Both the position numbers and the translations under genes were made by a program. From NCBI GenBank assembly GCA_016748015.1, contig JAAOMT010000681.1, forward strand, positions 9,605-73,604: a stretch of DNA of 64,000 nt, given 5' to 3'. Under the pieces are notes generated by a model. That model was given only the letters and a program-made list of their open reading frames with translations. It did no database searches and was not told the origin of the DNA. The stretch comes from Geosiphon pyriformis. Taxonomy: Eukaryota; Glomeromycota; Glomeromycetes; Archaeosporales; Geosiphonaceae. Positions 52,918 through 63,830 of this stretch are shown in pieces. Numbering within the stretch: position 1 is the first letter of the stretch; every line of letters begins with the position of its first letter.

Positions 52918-52928
52918 ATTTTTTTTTT

Positions 52929-52940
52929 TAAATTAATATT
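52929..52940 (+). repeat. Target-site duplication of LINE 2, copy next to its 5' end
   Basis: TAAATTAATATT, identical to 45,994-46,005, lies between the 5' end of LINE 2 and the interrupted transposase gene. Confidence 0.75.
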
Positions 52941-54090
52941 AAATAAAATTATATAATATGTAATAATAATAATAATATTGTACAATATTAATTTTTTGTT
53001 CAAATTAATATAAAATATGTTAACAAAATAAGTACTTATATTTGTTTTTGAAAGATTTGATAATGCCAATATCTATTAATTGAAAATTTGATGTAGTATT
53101 TGGAAAAAAATAGTGCAAAGTAATATTGGTCAATTGGAATGAATTTTCTTTGATTTAAGTATAATAAGAAATTGTATTATTAACCAAAAGTATTATATGC
53201 TGATTTTAAATTTAAAAGCCTTCATTTATATATTTGAGCCATGTTTTTTATATATCTAAATGCATTTATGCTTTGAAATTGAATTTGTAAATCACAAATA
53301 GGTTAGAAATATTAATTTCTTTAAAGCATTTTGGATTTTTTACATATCCAATTACTAAAGATTGCAATTTGTAAGATCCAGTTGAATTTGTTGCAAAAAA
53401 AATTGTAATCTGAGATTTATCTTATAAAAAACCCAATTAATTTAATATAATAATAATATATAATAATAACAATTGGTAAATATAATATACCAAATTTTTT
53501 TCTGCATTTCAACATTTTGCAAGTATTTAATTTGGTCCCATATAAAAAAATAATTCTGTTTCATAGTATTATATATGTTAGCATAATAAAATTCAAATAT
53601 AATGATTTTTAATTTTTTTAATTTTTTTGGTAAATTTTCAGTTGATACATTTTTTGCTTTACTATAAAGTTGGTAAATACATAACTGGTTTTATTTTTCG
53701 AACCTATCTATTTAAGAATTGTATTTCATTTTTATGTATATCAAGAAGTTTGACAAATTTTTTTTCTTTCTCTTTAATTAGTTAATCATTGAATTCAATA
53801 GTGGCTGTAGTTACTTGTTCTACTCAATAACTTAAAGCTTGGTCTAATAATAAAAATTTAATATTTTTGTGTCGAATAGATTTTTCTGAGATTTTATCAA
53901 TTTTAATATTCAACTACTTTATATGCTCTTTAATTATTTTGAAGACAATTGAACAAGATATATAAAGTTCTGGATATTTATAATAGAAATAAGCTACAAT
54001 ATCATCATGTTTTATGCCATAGTAATTTTTGGAATATTGACAACTTTCTTTATAAAAAACATTATTAACTATTGTTTATTTTTGTTTTTT
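52941..54090 (-). pseudogene. pogo-2 transposase, N-terminal and catalytic piece
   Basis: From about 54,090 the minus strand reads CQYSKNYYGIKHDDIVAYFY, an N-terminal helix-turn-helix, then KIIKEHIK, a stop, and LNIKIDKISEKSIRHKN. The Tc5/CENP-B DNA-binding domain follows (LLLDQALSY, a stop, VEQVTTATIEF...). After a damaged stretch, the DDE domain shows LVIGYVKNPKCFKEINISNL, LLVNNTISYYT (usual Asp changed to Asn) and FFPNTTSNFQLIDIGIIKSF. The frame reaches the LINE 2 duplication at 52,940. Several stops replace Trp codons (TAG after EHIK; TGA after ALSY). Confidence 0.85.
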
Positions 54091-54473
54091 AAATAAAAAT
54101 TTTGATATTGTGATAATTTAGCAAAACTGTTAAAAATATGCCTATAACAATAATGTTAAATTTGGTTTTAACAAGCTTAAATTAAAATACAATAAGGGCT
54201 AAGTGGCTGTACATAAAAACAAACAAGATTAAAAAGAGTAAGTTTAATATAAATTGATTTAAAAAAAAGTTAAGATGCAATCTAGCATGTGATATTTGTT
54301 TTTATATGAAGGTAAATTTCAAATAAACTTTTAATAAAATTATGTTTTTGTTCATTTATAAATTGTTTTTATATAAAAAAAATTTGTTAATTAATCAATT
54401 GGTTCTATAAAATAATGTTCTTAGTAAAAGATTGTTCTTTTATCAAAGGTTTTTTTATAGAGATTTAACTGTA

Positions 54474-55228
54474 TATTAAAAAATACTAAATTTTTTATAA
54501 AAATATTATTTCATATTTCTAAATTAATTAATAGATAAAATTATATTCAAACTTTTCTAATTTTTATTTATAATCAATTGTTATTATATGTTTAAGTAAT
54601 TTAATAAATTTTAATAAATTATAATTATATAAATAACAATAAAATAAAAAACAATAACAGTATTAATGCCTTATTTATTTGATTACAAAAAAAAGTATTA
54701 CTAAACTTTTTTATGTTAGTTTACTTAAAATAACTTTTAAATTATTTTTTAAACAACTAAAATAATTTTTTTTAAAATTATATTTAAAAAATTTAATATT
54801 TGAATACATTTTAACCAAATTAAAATTAAAAAGTCTATTTATTGTCAAAAAATACTAAAATATTTATGTAATTTATTTATTTTTATTATTAAGATAGGTA
54901 AATTACTAATACTTAAAAAAGCAGTCTTTATTTTTTGTTTAATTTAAATAGTTATAGTTTTATTATTGTTTATTAAAATATTATTAATCTCAAAAAATTT
55001 GCTTATAATATTTAGTATATATTAAATAAATGTTAGATTATTTTTAATAAATTATATTATCTATAAATTTTCTAGTTATTATATATAAAATTAAACTAAT
55101 TTAAACTTTAACTTTATTAATATTTATTTTATAACTGCGAAAATGTTTATGTTTTTTAATTTTACACAAAATAAATTATAAAAAAATCTTATTTTAATTC
55201 AGATTATTATAAATTTTATAGTCTTTTA
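54474..55228. other. AT-rich spacer between pogo-2 and LINE 3, no gene seen
   Basis: This is A/T-dominated sequence without a readable motif. It ends at the LINE 3 poly(A). Confidence 0.6.
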
Positions 55229-55363
55229 TTTTTTTTTTATTAACATTTAATGAGTAAAGCCCAAATATTACCTAGCATAATACATCAAACTAAGTGATCT
55301 AAACTAGACACAAATTATGTATTTTCTACACATGACCAGTTATTTAGACTAATCAAAGCAACA

Positions 55364-58300
55364 CTACGAATCTATCATAATAGATATTACATTCTCAAAA
55401 CCAGAAAAAAAACAGCAAGGTTTATGAAAACCAAAACAGACACCTATTGCCTCAGCAATCCTAAGCAACCTAACTACCTTAGCTGAAAGCAGAAACAACA
55501 GATCATGGGTTACAAAAAAAACAGAACCATCACAATTAATAAAACCATCTTTCTCTATAAAAGTTTTATATTTGGCTCTAATCACCCATATTTCAGCATG
55601 GTAGCAGCACCATTATTCCAAACAAAGTCAATAATAACCTTCTCTGTAGATTTAGCATTACCCAAAACAGAAACCACTTTCAGATACCAATTCCTAAATA
55701 AAAAGCCCTTGCTCAAAGTAGTGTACAGCACATCATCAGAAATGCACAAAAAGAGCACCTGCAAGATCCGAGACAAAGAAAGATCCAAATCAAACACAGT
55801 GTATTACTTAGCTAGATGGGAAACAAGCAGATTCTTATGAACATCAAAGTCAAAAGCATGCACAAAAAAGTGATCAAAGCTCTTTATCTCTCCACAATGA
55901 AAACACAAAACACTTGGATAATCTCTATCATACAAGTGCTTTCGCACAGCAACTGGCAGGTGGTAGTATAGAGCTTTCAAAAAATATGAACACAAACCAA
56001 CAGTAGACTTGCTAGTAAAACCAGCTATTATATGCAAGTCAGAGTGCCAAACCAAAGCAGTATAAATCCAATCCACATTACCAATTATATCACTGGCAAT
56101 AACAGCAGAACTGGGTCCAACTTCCCAACCAGCACAATTTACAGTTCTAAAAATATTCCGAGTAAAATACCAAACATTACCAGATACCACTACTCCATCA
56201 GCTTCAATGAAAATTTCTTTAATCAAAACAGGGAGCACCAAATTTGAACTTGCAGCTGAATCAGCCAATTTGTCAACATGTTCGTTACTCATAACACCCA
56301 AATGCTTTTTAACCTTATGCCAAGAAACACTAAGTCTTTATCTCTTGTTAGATTCACAATACCACATTACTCCATCCAGCAATGGTTATGAAAATCTGGA
56401 GAAGCCAAAACTGATTCAGCAGCACAAACATCTAAGGCAGCCTGACTGTCTGAATAAACCATAACAGAATTGTGAAAAAGAACATACTTTAAAGCTAAAG
56501 TGATTGCCTGCAATTCTGCCAAAGTGGACGAAACCAACTCAGTAACTTTGATGCCAATACCCAAATCCACATCTGAGAAATAAGCAGCTGCACCACATCT
56601 CATCTCCCATGTACCAAAATTTTTCAAAGATCTATCCATGTAAACCTCAATAACTTTTAAATTAGAAATGAGAAGACACTACTTCATTTGAAGAATACTA
56701 TTCACACAACCAACATTCAATGACTAGAGTTCAGCAACAGAGAGATCTTTGCAAAAGAAGAAGTGGGCCAGGAAACCACACACCAAATTGAACCAATAAG
56801 AAACTGGGCTCCTTGGGTCTAGTTTTTTCTAACAGCAAAAGCTTTTTCAGTCAAAGATTGTACTCCTCTTGATATACAGCTGTTCAATAAAAGCAACCCC
56901 AAATTTTTTAAGTGAGTGTAAAACTTCATAAAACAAATGATCTCCCAGAACTGAAGACATGGGTGTCTCACCAGAAAAATAGAATGCCAAGTGAGAAAAG
57001 TTCCCAAAAGACACATCACAATTCAAAAAATTTTTTACAACACTAGCCAAAAAATTGTTGACCAGACTAACATGCAATCTTACTGGGTGACATAAAAAGT
57101 GAACAGGCAACCAACTCAAAATCTGTAGATCAAGAGACCTATGAATAAACAAGTGATCCAGAATCCCACCAGTATTTGAGAAACTCAACACAAAAGCCAA
57201 TTTGCACTTGGCCTGCAACTGCTCAAAAGATTTCAGACTGTACAAAAATGGATAATAAAGAGTCTCATTAGAAAAATCTTTTGGTAGTCCAGTCTTAAGT
57301 CTTAAACCTTTTCTAATCAATGTGTCCCACTTAATGCACACACTTTTAGAAAAAAAACTAAACTGAGATCTATAACTGACAATAAATTGCAACACAGCTG
57401 AAACCAAATAGAGAAACGATTTGTCTGAAATAGTCTTCTTCAGAACCAAATTAACAAAGAACCTAACATCTGAATGAGCCTTCACCAAACTGAGTTTGAA
57501 CAAACCCTCAGATAACAAATAAATTCCAAGATATCTATAAGACTCCCTTCTATGAGCAATTGAAATTGGCAAACCATTTATCAATAATGATGCTTCTTCC
57601 ACCCTTCTGTTGATAAGAATAGTCACAGTCTTTTCATTATTAATAGAGATATTGTTTATACTGAAAAATTTACTTACAATGTCCAAAATATACTGAGTGG
57701 CAGCCTGACTACTTCCCACTCAAATCATGTTATCAACAAAAGCACCAGCTGCCAAAAACAAATTCAAACCACTATGAATCTTTAACCTGCCAGTTTTAGC
57801 AACAAATCTGGAGTCAATATGGTATTTACACAAACTTTTCTGTCTCTTAACTTCACATAAAAAAAGATCATAGAAGATTCTCCACAGCAGGGAAAAAATA
57901 CCTCATCCTGGTTAAGACCATCATGCATCCAGTATCCATTAGTTAGGCTAAAATTAGTCATAACATGATTGACACAATCATTGTGAATACTCCCAAAGAA
58001 TCTGATGAAACAATCACATATCTTAATCCAAACTAAACTATTTTATAAATGGTACCAACTCACAGAGTCATAGACCTTCTGCATATCCTGTAAAACAAGC
58101 CAAAGCTCACAATTTTTTTTCAAAGCATCTTTAATAACTGAGCCAATGGCAAAAATAAAAGACTGGGTGGTAGTGCCCTTAAGCTCAGAGAAATTGTCAC
58201 CATGAAAAACATCAAATACACTGCATGCTAATGAAATTCTATCAGAAAATAACTTAGAGAGAATCTTGCAAGCAGTCTTAATCAAAGCAATCAGTCTAGT

Positions 58301-60039
58301 ATTGGTCAGAACACTCTTTTACTCATAAGACTTAGAAATTATAGACACCCAAGCTTTCTTTTAGCATTAGAGTACAGACTTACAAACCAGACAGAGATTC
58401 AATAGATCCAACAACATATCAAGCACAGAACCATCACAATGCTTCCAAAGTTTATTTGTAATACCAGACAAACCAGCTGCTTTGCTGTCTAACAGATCTT
58501 TGACCACATGTGCCAAATTTTCAAAGCTAATAGTATTTATCACACTAAAAAAAGCATCATTGTTGACATAATTCAATGGCAGATATTGACACTGTCATAA
58601 ATCAGGAATATATGACACCACCTTCTTCTTTGTCCAACCTTCCATAATCTTGTTAACATTATTTTTAATGTCAACTGGGTCCACAATTAAACTACTATTA
58701 AAAACCAAGTGGTTTAGCACCACTTTCCGAAAAAGACATTCCAAAACACTATGGATTGTGTGACCTTTGTTGACTGTAAAACTTTCCATCTGCTTTTTAA
58801 TAGCAGATTGAATGTCCAACTTTTTGGCATGTAAAGACTCAGCCAGTTTGAATGCATGATAAGATTTTCTCACACCAAAGAGAGCAGAATGTATATAATT
58901 AGAGTTTGCATCAGAGCTAATAAGAACCTAAATAACAGACACCTTGTCAGCATCCAAAGTGTTTCAATGTTTCAAAATGGAGAGAAACCTGTCAGGCACC
59001 ACTTTATGAGAAGCTTTGACCAACCTCAAAACCAAAACTTCCAGTTTGTAAAACCTAGATAACTCCTTAGTGAAAACTTTATTATAGCTCTTAAACCATT
59101 TTTTTTGAAAACACCACTAGCTAAAAGAGATACCACCTTGCGAATAATGTCCCACATAGCTTCCAGATCCGAATACTTCTTAGATATGGCAAACTCATCA
59201 AAAAACATAGTGGCATTGGCCATCATAGCATCCTTGAACTCATTCTATATAATTTCATTAGTATTATTAATATCAAATTTCCAGTGAGCCCTGTTTGCCT
59301 GTTTGCGTAAAGTGTTTAATTGCACATTTAAAAGTTTGCCTAAACCTATGGATACAAAAACAGCATGATAATCAGTATTAAAGTGCTTGCTAACATTTAA
59401 AACATCACAGCACAGAATCGCATTGACCAAACTTGAAAAAACAAGAATGTAGTCAATTGTTTTAATGACACTCTTTGAATTTTCTCATGTAGGCATTTTG
59501 GCCACTGAGCTTTCAGCTAAAAAATTAACCAGACCCAAACTGAAACACTTTTTAAAACTTGCACACTTGTGAGAATCATCTTCATTGAAGTTATTGCTAA
59601 GAACAGCAAAAGTGGACTTATTTGTAGCTTTGGCAATAAAAAAGTTAACAGCATCAGCTTGGGAGAAATGAACTGCAAAAGAAGTGACAACATAGAGTCC
59701 CAGAATCGAAACAGAAAGTCTATTTTTAAAGAGCAACTTGACAGAGATAAGACAACTAAGTACCTTAGAAACCTTACTCATATGCCTTGCCAAAAACTTG
59801 TTCATAATTATAACAACACCTGAACCCAAGTAACCAGAGTCTAAACCCAAGATAAACACTTAAATACCATTGAATTTGTTGACAATTTATAGGTGTATCT
59901 TTTCTTTCAGCTTTGTTTCCATAAAAATTGAAACCAGATTGTCCATGTTTTTATGCCAATATACAATATTATCTTGTTTAGCTGGATTGTTCATTCCTCT
60001 AACATTGCATGTAGCAATTTTCCAAACTAGATCACTTAT
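55364..60039 (-). pseudogene. LINE 3 ORF2: APE endonuclease, reverse transcriptase, RNase H; catalytic residues lost
   Basis: At the ORF1 overlap the start codon has become ATA (60,039-60,037). The endonuclease shows CNVRGMN, SNNFNEDD (LINE 1: HGDFNE, so Asp to Asn) and SKHFNTDYHAV (His to Tyr). The reverse transcriptase shows MQKVYDSVSWYHL and FVDN at 57,740-57,729, where the second catalytic Asp is Asn. RNase H shows SLKNFGT, AELQAITLALK and DSQAALD, with HLGVMSN in place of HSG. The C-terminal CCHC is CFHC...H with the last Cys lost. Frame changes lie near 59,030, 57,890, 56,340 and 55,585. The TAA at 58,321-58,319 is at a Trp position. Confidence 0.9.
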
Positions 60040-61831
60040 TGAGATGGAGAAGAAGTTAACAAACCCAAACCAGAGCACAAAGAATCTAATCTTGCCAAAA
60101 CCAAACCAACCAAAACTTTCAAAGCCATTATCTTCAATTTCAAACCACCCACTTTAGTAGTAAGAACTTTTGAACTGCTCAAACTCAGATTAGAAGTAGC
60201 ATTATTAACCACAAGAAGAGAAGAAGAAGAAGGCACTACTATGCTATCCACAACCATATCCGAGCTCAAAGCTGAGTCCAAAGGAGCAGCAACAACAGGA
60301 GAAAGCACATGAAATGAAGACAACATTGGCACCAAATCCACAAAGCTCAGTTTCTTCAGAATTTCAGAAACTTGGTCTGACAAAAGCTCCAAGGAGTGCT
60401 CCAAAAAAGCCATGCAATTAGCTAAACTGGAATTATCAAGAGGGTTGGAAACTAACACCAAAAATTTCATGCTTAAAAGTGAACCAGCACCAGAAAAAAC
60501 TGACAAGACCACATGAAAGAGAACTACCTGCAATCTGAGCCTAAGTTTTTTTACCAAAAGATATTGGGTGGGCAACTGAAGCCTATTTTTTCTTATAAAT
60601 ATTAGCCAAACAGATCTAATTTTGAGAAGACACCACCCACTTATGACAAATTCCAGAATTCCCACCAACTAAACATACATTAAAGATATGACCAAATTGT
60701 TTACACTTGGCACAGCAAGCCAAAGAAAGACCAGTTCAGTGCAAATTTACATTCTTATAAACTGGAACAGAACCAATGGCAGCCAATTTGAATGCCTTAC
60801 TATCAAAACAGAACACTGCACATCTACCACAAGCATATAAACTAGGATTGTGACCAATAAAGCAAGTTTTTTTACCATAAAAATTCACCAAACCTGACAG
60901 ATCATGAGCAGTAGTGCCAACTAGAAATGTGTACAACAAAGCCTAATAATGATTTTTGGCTACCCACGATTCCTTGTAATTTAATGCTAATACAACATGA
61001 ACAGAATTTTTACCCACAAGAACTGACCATTTGGAAACAACTAAGCTAGCCACATCTGATAACTCAAATTTCACTAGCACTTTTTGCCATAGCCCAATCA
61101 GTTGTATTCTAATCGAAATCACCTGACCAAATTTAGAGAAAACTGACTTAATCACCAATTTGAGGAGCTCTACTGGGATTTTTTTAACAATCATCTCCTG
61201 ATTTGAATGGCTGTTTATCTTTCTCAGATCATTATTAACAAAAATTTTCTCACAGATTGCCAATTTCTTTGCCTTTTTTATACTAAACTCAGATGTAAAT
61301 AAAGCTCTAATGATCTCTGAGAATTTTGAGAGAGTTGATGTCCTCCCCAAAATCATCAATTCAATAAAAAATTTTTTTAATTGCAATTAACTTATTATCA
61401 TTTGTTTTTTCAAGCACAACAGACAACTTAACATCTAATGCAAATAATTTTACTGACTTAAAGCTTCTTTTTTTTAGAACACATGACTTGGCACTTGGCA
61501 GCCAATTGGAATCTGGAAACTTGAGAGACTGGAGCTCTAAAATGTCATAGACGTTACTTATATAATTGAAAGAAGATTTTCTCGGCAGTTATCCCAGAAC
61601 ATATGTCCTTGTCTGTGTTTTTTTTGAAGTCATATTATCCACTATATTATCAGCTTCAGAATCATCAGAACCCATGTAACTTGTTTCCTCTGCCACCATG
61701 TTGGTCATGTTTTCCAAGTCAGACACCCCATTAACACTAGCATCTTTACTCTCTATTTTGCTACTCCAAGACACCTTGTGTTCCAGATTGCCAGCTTGTA
61801 AAACATTGTCAAAAATAAGACCAGTTGACAA
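60036..61831 (-). pseudogene. LINE 3 ORF1: RNA-binding protein with intact CCHC knuckle, broken
   Basis: Read on the minus strand: an acidic N-terminal part (ETSYMGSDDSEADN), then an RRM-like middle (IVKKIPVELLKLVIKSVFS, FGQVISIRIQLIGLWQKVLV), then CAKCKQFGHIFNVC, an intact CX2CX4HX4C knuckle near 60,720, and a Ser/Leu-rich C-terminus. Frame changes occur near 61,380 and 60,660. The stop TAA (60,038-60,036) overlaps the former ORF2 start. A frame upstream (to about 62,030) with only a few stops, reading ESLFVIQKTPSKPSDTTLSE, may be the original N-terminus; no ATG start is visible at 61,831. Confidence 0.8.
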
Positions 61832-62217
61832 TGTTACAGGTAATTATTTCTGTTGTTGAACTAAATAACAAACCCATAACTTGGTATTTGACAGCTACTT
61901 CCTTTGATGATGTTCTGAAAGTGTTGTATCTGAAGGTTTTGATGGAGTCTTTTGTATAACAAACAGAGATTCAATGGTGTCAATAGTAGATGTATCTTTC
62001 CAAAAGTTTTCCCAATTTCTTTCTCAACATGGTGGCCAGTGTTACCGGAGGTTTTTGGTCTTTTTTCTTAAATGTTGGTAATGTTGATTTGCTGTGAATT
62101 CACGTTTTCAGGAAGTAGTTGAACCTTCAATAACTGAATTTATCTTCAAATTATCTCCTATAATTTGAACTGCTGGGCTTATAAGTGGAATGGCCAATTT
62201 CTTGCCAGTTACTTTAT

Positions 62218-62350
62218 GTAGTTACATTGTAGTAAACATCAACTCTTTCCCAGGAATTGCTCGTCTGGAAGCTCACTAAAAATGTGTAGTTACTTTGCTG
62301 TAAAAGTCAACTCTTCTACAGGAATCTTGTCTGTAGGCTACCCTAATGAT
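62218..62350 (+). repeat. 68-bp direct doublet in repeat copy B
   Basis: Two similar units start with GTAGTTAC at 62,218 and 62,286. Each continues with a TAAA-TCAACTCTT core, CAGGAATT or CAGGAATC, and then GTCTG-A-GCT. The counterpart doublet is seen in copy A at about 3,985-4,120. Confidence 0.75.
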
Positions 62351-62697
62351 TATAGTAAGAAAAATAAAAGAAAATAAAAGAAATGTAAAAGAAATAGAAT
62401 TTTTGTTAAGAAAAACATTTTCTATCCAGACCTGAAGTTACTAACAGTTTACTGAAATTGGTAGCTAATCAATTTCAAAATGTTTAGTTGGGTTTTGGGA
62501 ATTTTTCAAGTACAATAATTAAAGAATTTGGTTTTTTTGAATTATTTGATATTTTTTTTTTTTTGTGTATATAGGAACGGTTTTAAGAGATAAATCTAAA
62601 GTAAGATATATTTTCTCGAAGAGAGAAACTCTTCTTTTATACAACTTGTCATAACACTATTCTATGAACTTAAACTTTGCTATTTTCTACAATTTTG

Positions 62698-62813
62698 CTG
62701 AACTAAAGATACATTTCGGCAAACTACAAGTTATTTTTGCAAACTATTAGATATTTCAGTAAACTATCAATTATTTTGGCAAATTTCTATAAATTTTGGC
62801 AAACTTTTGAATG
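62698..62813 (+). repeat. 20-bp tandem array in repeat copy B (five units and a partial)
   Basis: Units start at 62,698, 62,718, 62,738, 62,758, 62,778 and 62,798 (partial), an exact 20-bp period. Most units have the core GGCAAACT or TGCAAACT followed by AT-rich sequence ending ATTTT or ATTTC. Confidence 0.9.
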
Positions 62814-62989
62814 TTACATAGTTCAGGGTATTGCATAATTGATCATCGCAATTAGGTTACATTTGTTTTGTGTACAATTTGGGTTATTAATTAAATGATA
62901 ATTTCGGACATTTTTGCTAATGTAATAAGTGATAATTTGAAATGATAATATATGCTAATTAATGATAGAAATTATAAGATAATTTCATG

Positions 62990-63709
62990 CTAAATAATAT
63001 CTCTAATTTTGTCTGGTAACATAATCTTCTTCTCAAGACTGAGCTCCGTCGAAGTCCAAGTACTGTTTGTTATTTCCAGATAATAATCCAAAATTATTAA
63101 AGAAATTTGGTCTGAAAATTGTTGAAATTTCAGTTCTGTGAGCTTTCTAATGTATTGAATCTTCAAAGGTTGAAAAATTGGGTTTTGTAGTACATTTTCA
63201 CAGGTGTGAAATAGGTCATAAAGTCTAAGAGCAGCTCTGAGCCTGTAGTAACTGTTTGTTGATCCAGCTGTTGTCTTGAATTCGTTGTGGAATTGTTTCT
63301 GAATAGCTTTTTTTGCGAGGTTTGCTGTTGTAAGTTCCAGTTTCTGTTCGTAGAGTGTTTTTCCAATGTGAAAATATCTATAGATTGGAGGATATTCAGT
63401 GTTTTTTTCATTGAGACACAGTTGAAGTTTTTGTTGAATTGTAGCATTTGGTGGAATACTAATCAGAATGAGCATTAGATTTTCTCTTAAAGCAAGTTTT
63501 AAAAGTTCTGGCAGGTGAATTCCAGTATAACTTCTTGTGTTCTTCTTATACGGGTAATATTTTCATGAATTTGGGGCTAAATTTGTAACTACTTCTATTT
63601 GGGTATAATTAATGTGGTTTCCAGTAACAGTAATAGATAATTCGGGTATTGTTTTTAAAGCTAACATTAGTTTTTGGGATAATTGTTGAATGTTTTGAGG
63701 AATAGTCAT
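62990..63709 (-). pseudogene. Unknown 239-codon ORF with one in-frame TGA, linked to the repeat
   Basis: The ATG at 63,709-63,707 starts MTIPQNIQQLSQKLMLALKT. The frame is open to TAA at 62,990 except for a single TGA at 63,565-63,563, in the context NS-stop-KYYPYKKNTRSYTG. By analogy with other relics here, TGG (Trp) is the likely ancestor, but it is a guess for this family. The product is rich in Gln, Leu, Ile and Tyr, mainly alpha-helical by eye, with KQFHNEFKTTAGSTNSYYRL and LRLYDLFHTCENVL as its most distinctive parts. There is no signal peptide and no membrane helix. No family is recognised. A decayed copy of its 3' end begins repeat copy A at about 3,240-3,360, so it is part of a dispersed repeat and likely an element protein. 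Another ORF ends 121 bp upstream on the same strand. Confidence 0.6.
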
Positions 63710-63830
63710 TATAAGTGATTTGAAATAAAAAAAAATTATTTTTGGTGCATGGGTTTTTATGTTATTTTTGTTTTGTTTTTGTGAGATTGTTTCTAAATTA
63801 TAAGAAGATAACTATAATAATAAATTTAAA

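Larger units (their letters stand above)
46004..52928 (-). mobile_element. LINE 2: non-LTR retrotransposon inserted in pogo-2, full length but dead
   Basis: Read on the minus strand: 5' end at 52,928 (a run of A, then ATCTTTCTTTTG), ORF1 to 50,819, ORF2 50,822-46,140, 3' tail with ACTCATAAAACATGTAATAA, and poly(A) at 46,013-46,004. The 12-bp duplication and the split transposase show a complete insertion. It has the same plan and 3' tail as LINE 1 and LINE 3, but its protein sequence is more distant from those two, so it probably belongs to a sister subfamily. Confidence 0.9.
45328..54471 (-). mobile_element. pogo-2: pogo/Tigger-like transposon split by LINE 2
   Basis: The left end (45,328) reads TAGTCAGACCTCTATAAAAG. 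The right end read inward from 54,471 is CAGTTAAATCTCTATAAAAA. These are inverted ends of the classic CAGTYARAYCTCTATAAAAG type, each next to TA (45,326-45,327 and 54,472-54,473). Inside both ends the word TGTTCT or its reverse complement is repeated (45,347-45,400; 54,415-54,450). The transposase is on the minus strand, in two pieces on either side of LINE 2. Without LINE 2 and one copy of its duplication the element is about 2.2 kb, the normal size for the family. The G:C to A:T decay is strong. Confidence 0.8.
55229..62039 (-). mobile_element. LINE 3: non-LTR retrotransposon, dead, 5' end abutting repeat copy B
   Basis: Read on the minus strand: ORF1 to 60,036, ORF2 60,039-55,364, 3' tail with ACTCATTAAATGTTAATAAA, and poly(A) at 55,238-55,229. 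The protein is closest to LINE 1. The 5' boundary is set at 62,039 because homology between repeat copies A and B stops there; a mostly open frame continues from ORF1 to about 62,030. No convincing target-site duplication was found. It has more frame changes than LINE 1 and three catalytic residue losses, so it is the most damaged of the three. Confidence 0.8.
62040..63060 (-). repeat. Repeat copy B: structured 3' region behind the 62,990-63,709 ORF
   Basis: This is the better-preserved partner of copy A (3,240-4,300), in the opposite orientation. In the order of the minus strand it holds the end of the ORF, about 180 bp of AT-rich spacer, a 20-bp tandem array (62,813-62,698), a mixed spacer, a 68-bp doublet (62,218-62,350) and a final 150 bp ending near 62,040. 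It is probably the 3' noncoding part of an unknown mobile element. Confidence 0.7.

Noticed and set aside
36902-61831. UGA read as Trp (altered genetic code), suggested by many TGA at Trp positions
   Set aside because: TAG and TAA occur at the same homologous codons, TGG is used widely for Trp, and Gln and Arg codons are also turned into stops. Decay explains all of it.
55190-62090. Target-site duplication for LINE 3 using the AAAAGAC word on both sides
   Set aside because: The match is only about 7 bp, partly A run, and the flanks differ. It is not strong enough to claim.
62698-62813. CRISPR-like array
   Set aside because: The units are directly tandem with a 20-bp period and no spacers, and the context is eukaryotic.
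3240-63060. The pair 3,240-4,300 and 62,040-63,060 as long terminal repeats of one element
   Set aside because: They are in opposite orientation, 58 kb apart, very unequal in age, and begin inside an ORF's 3' end.
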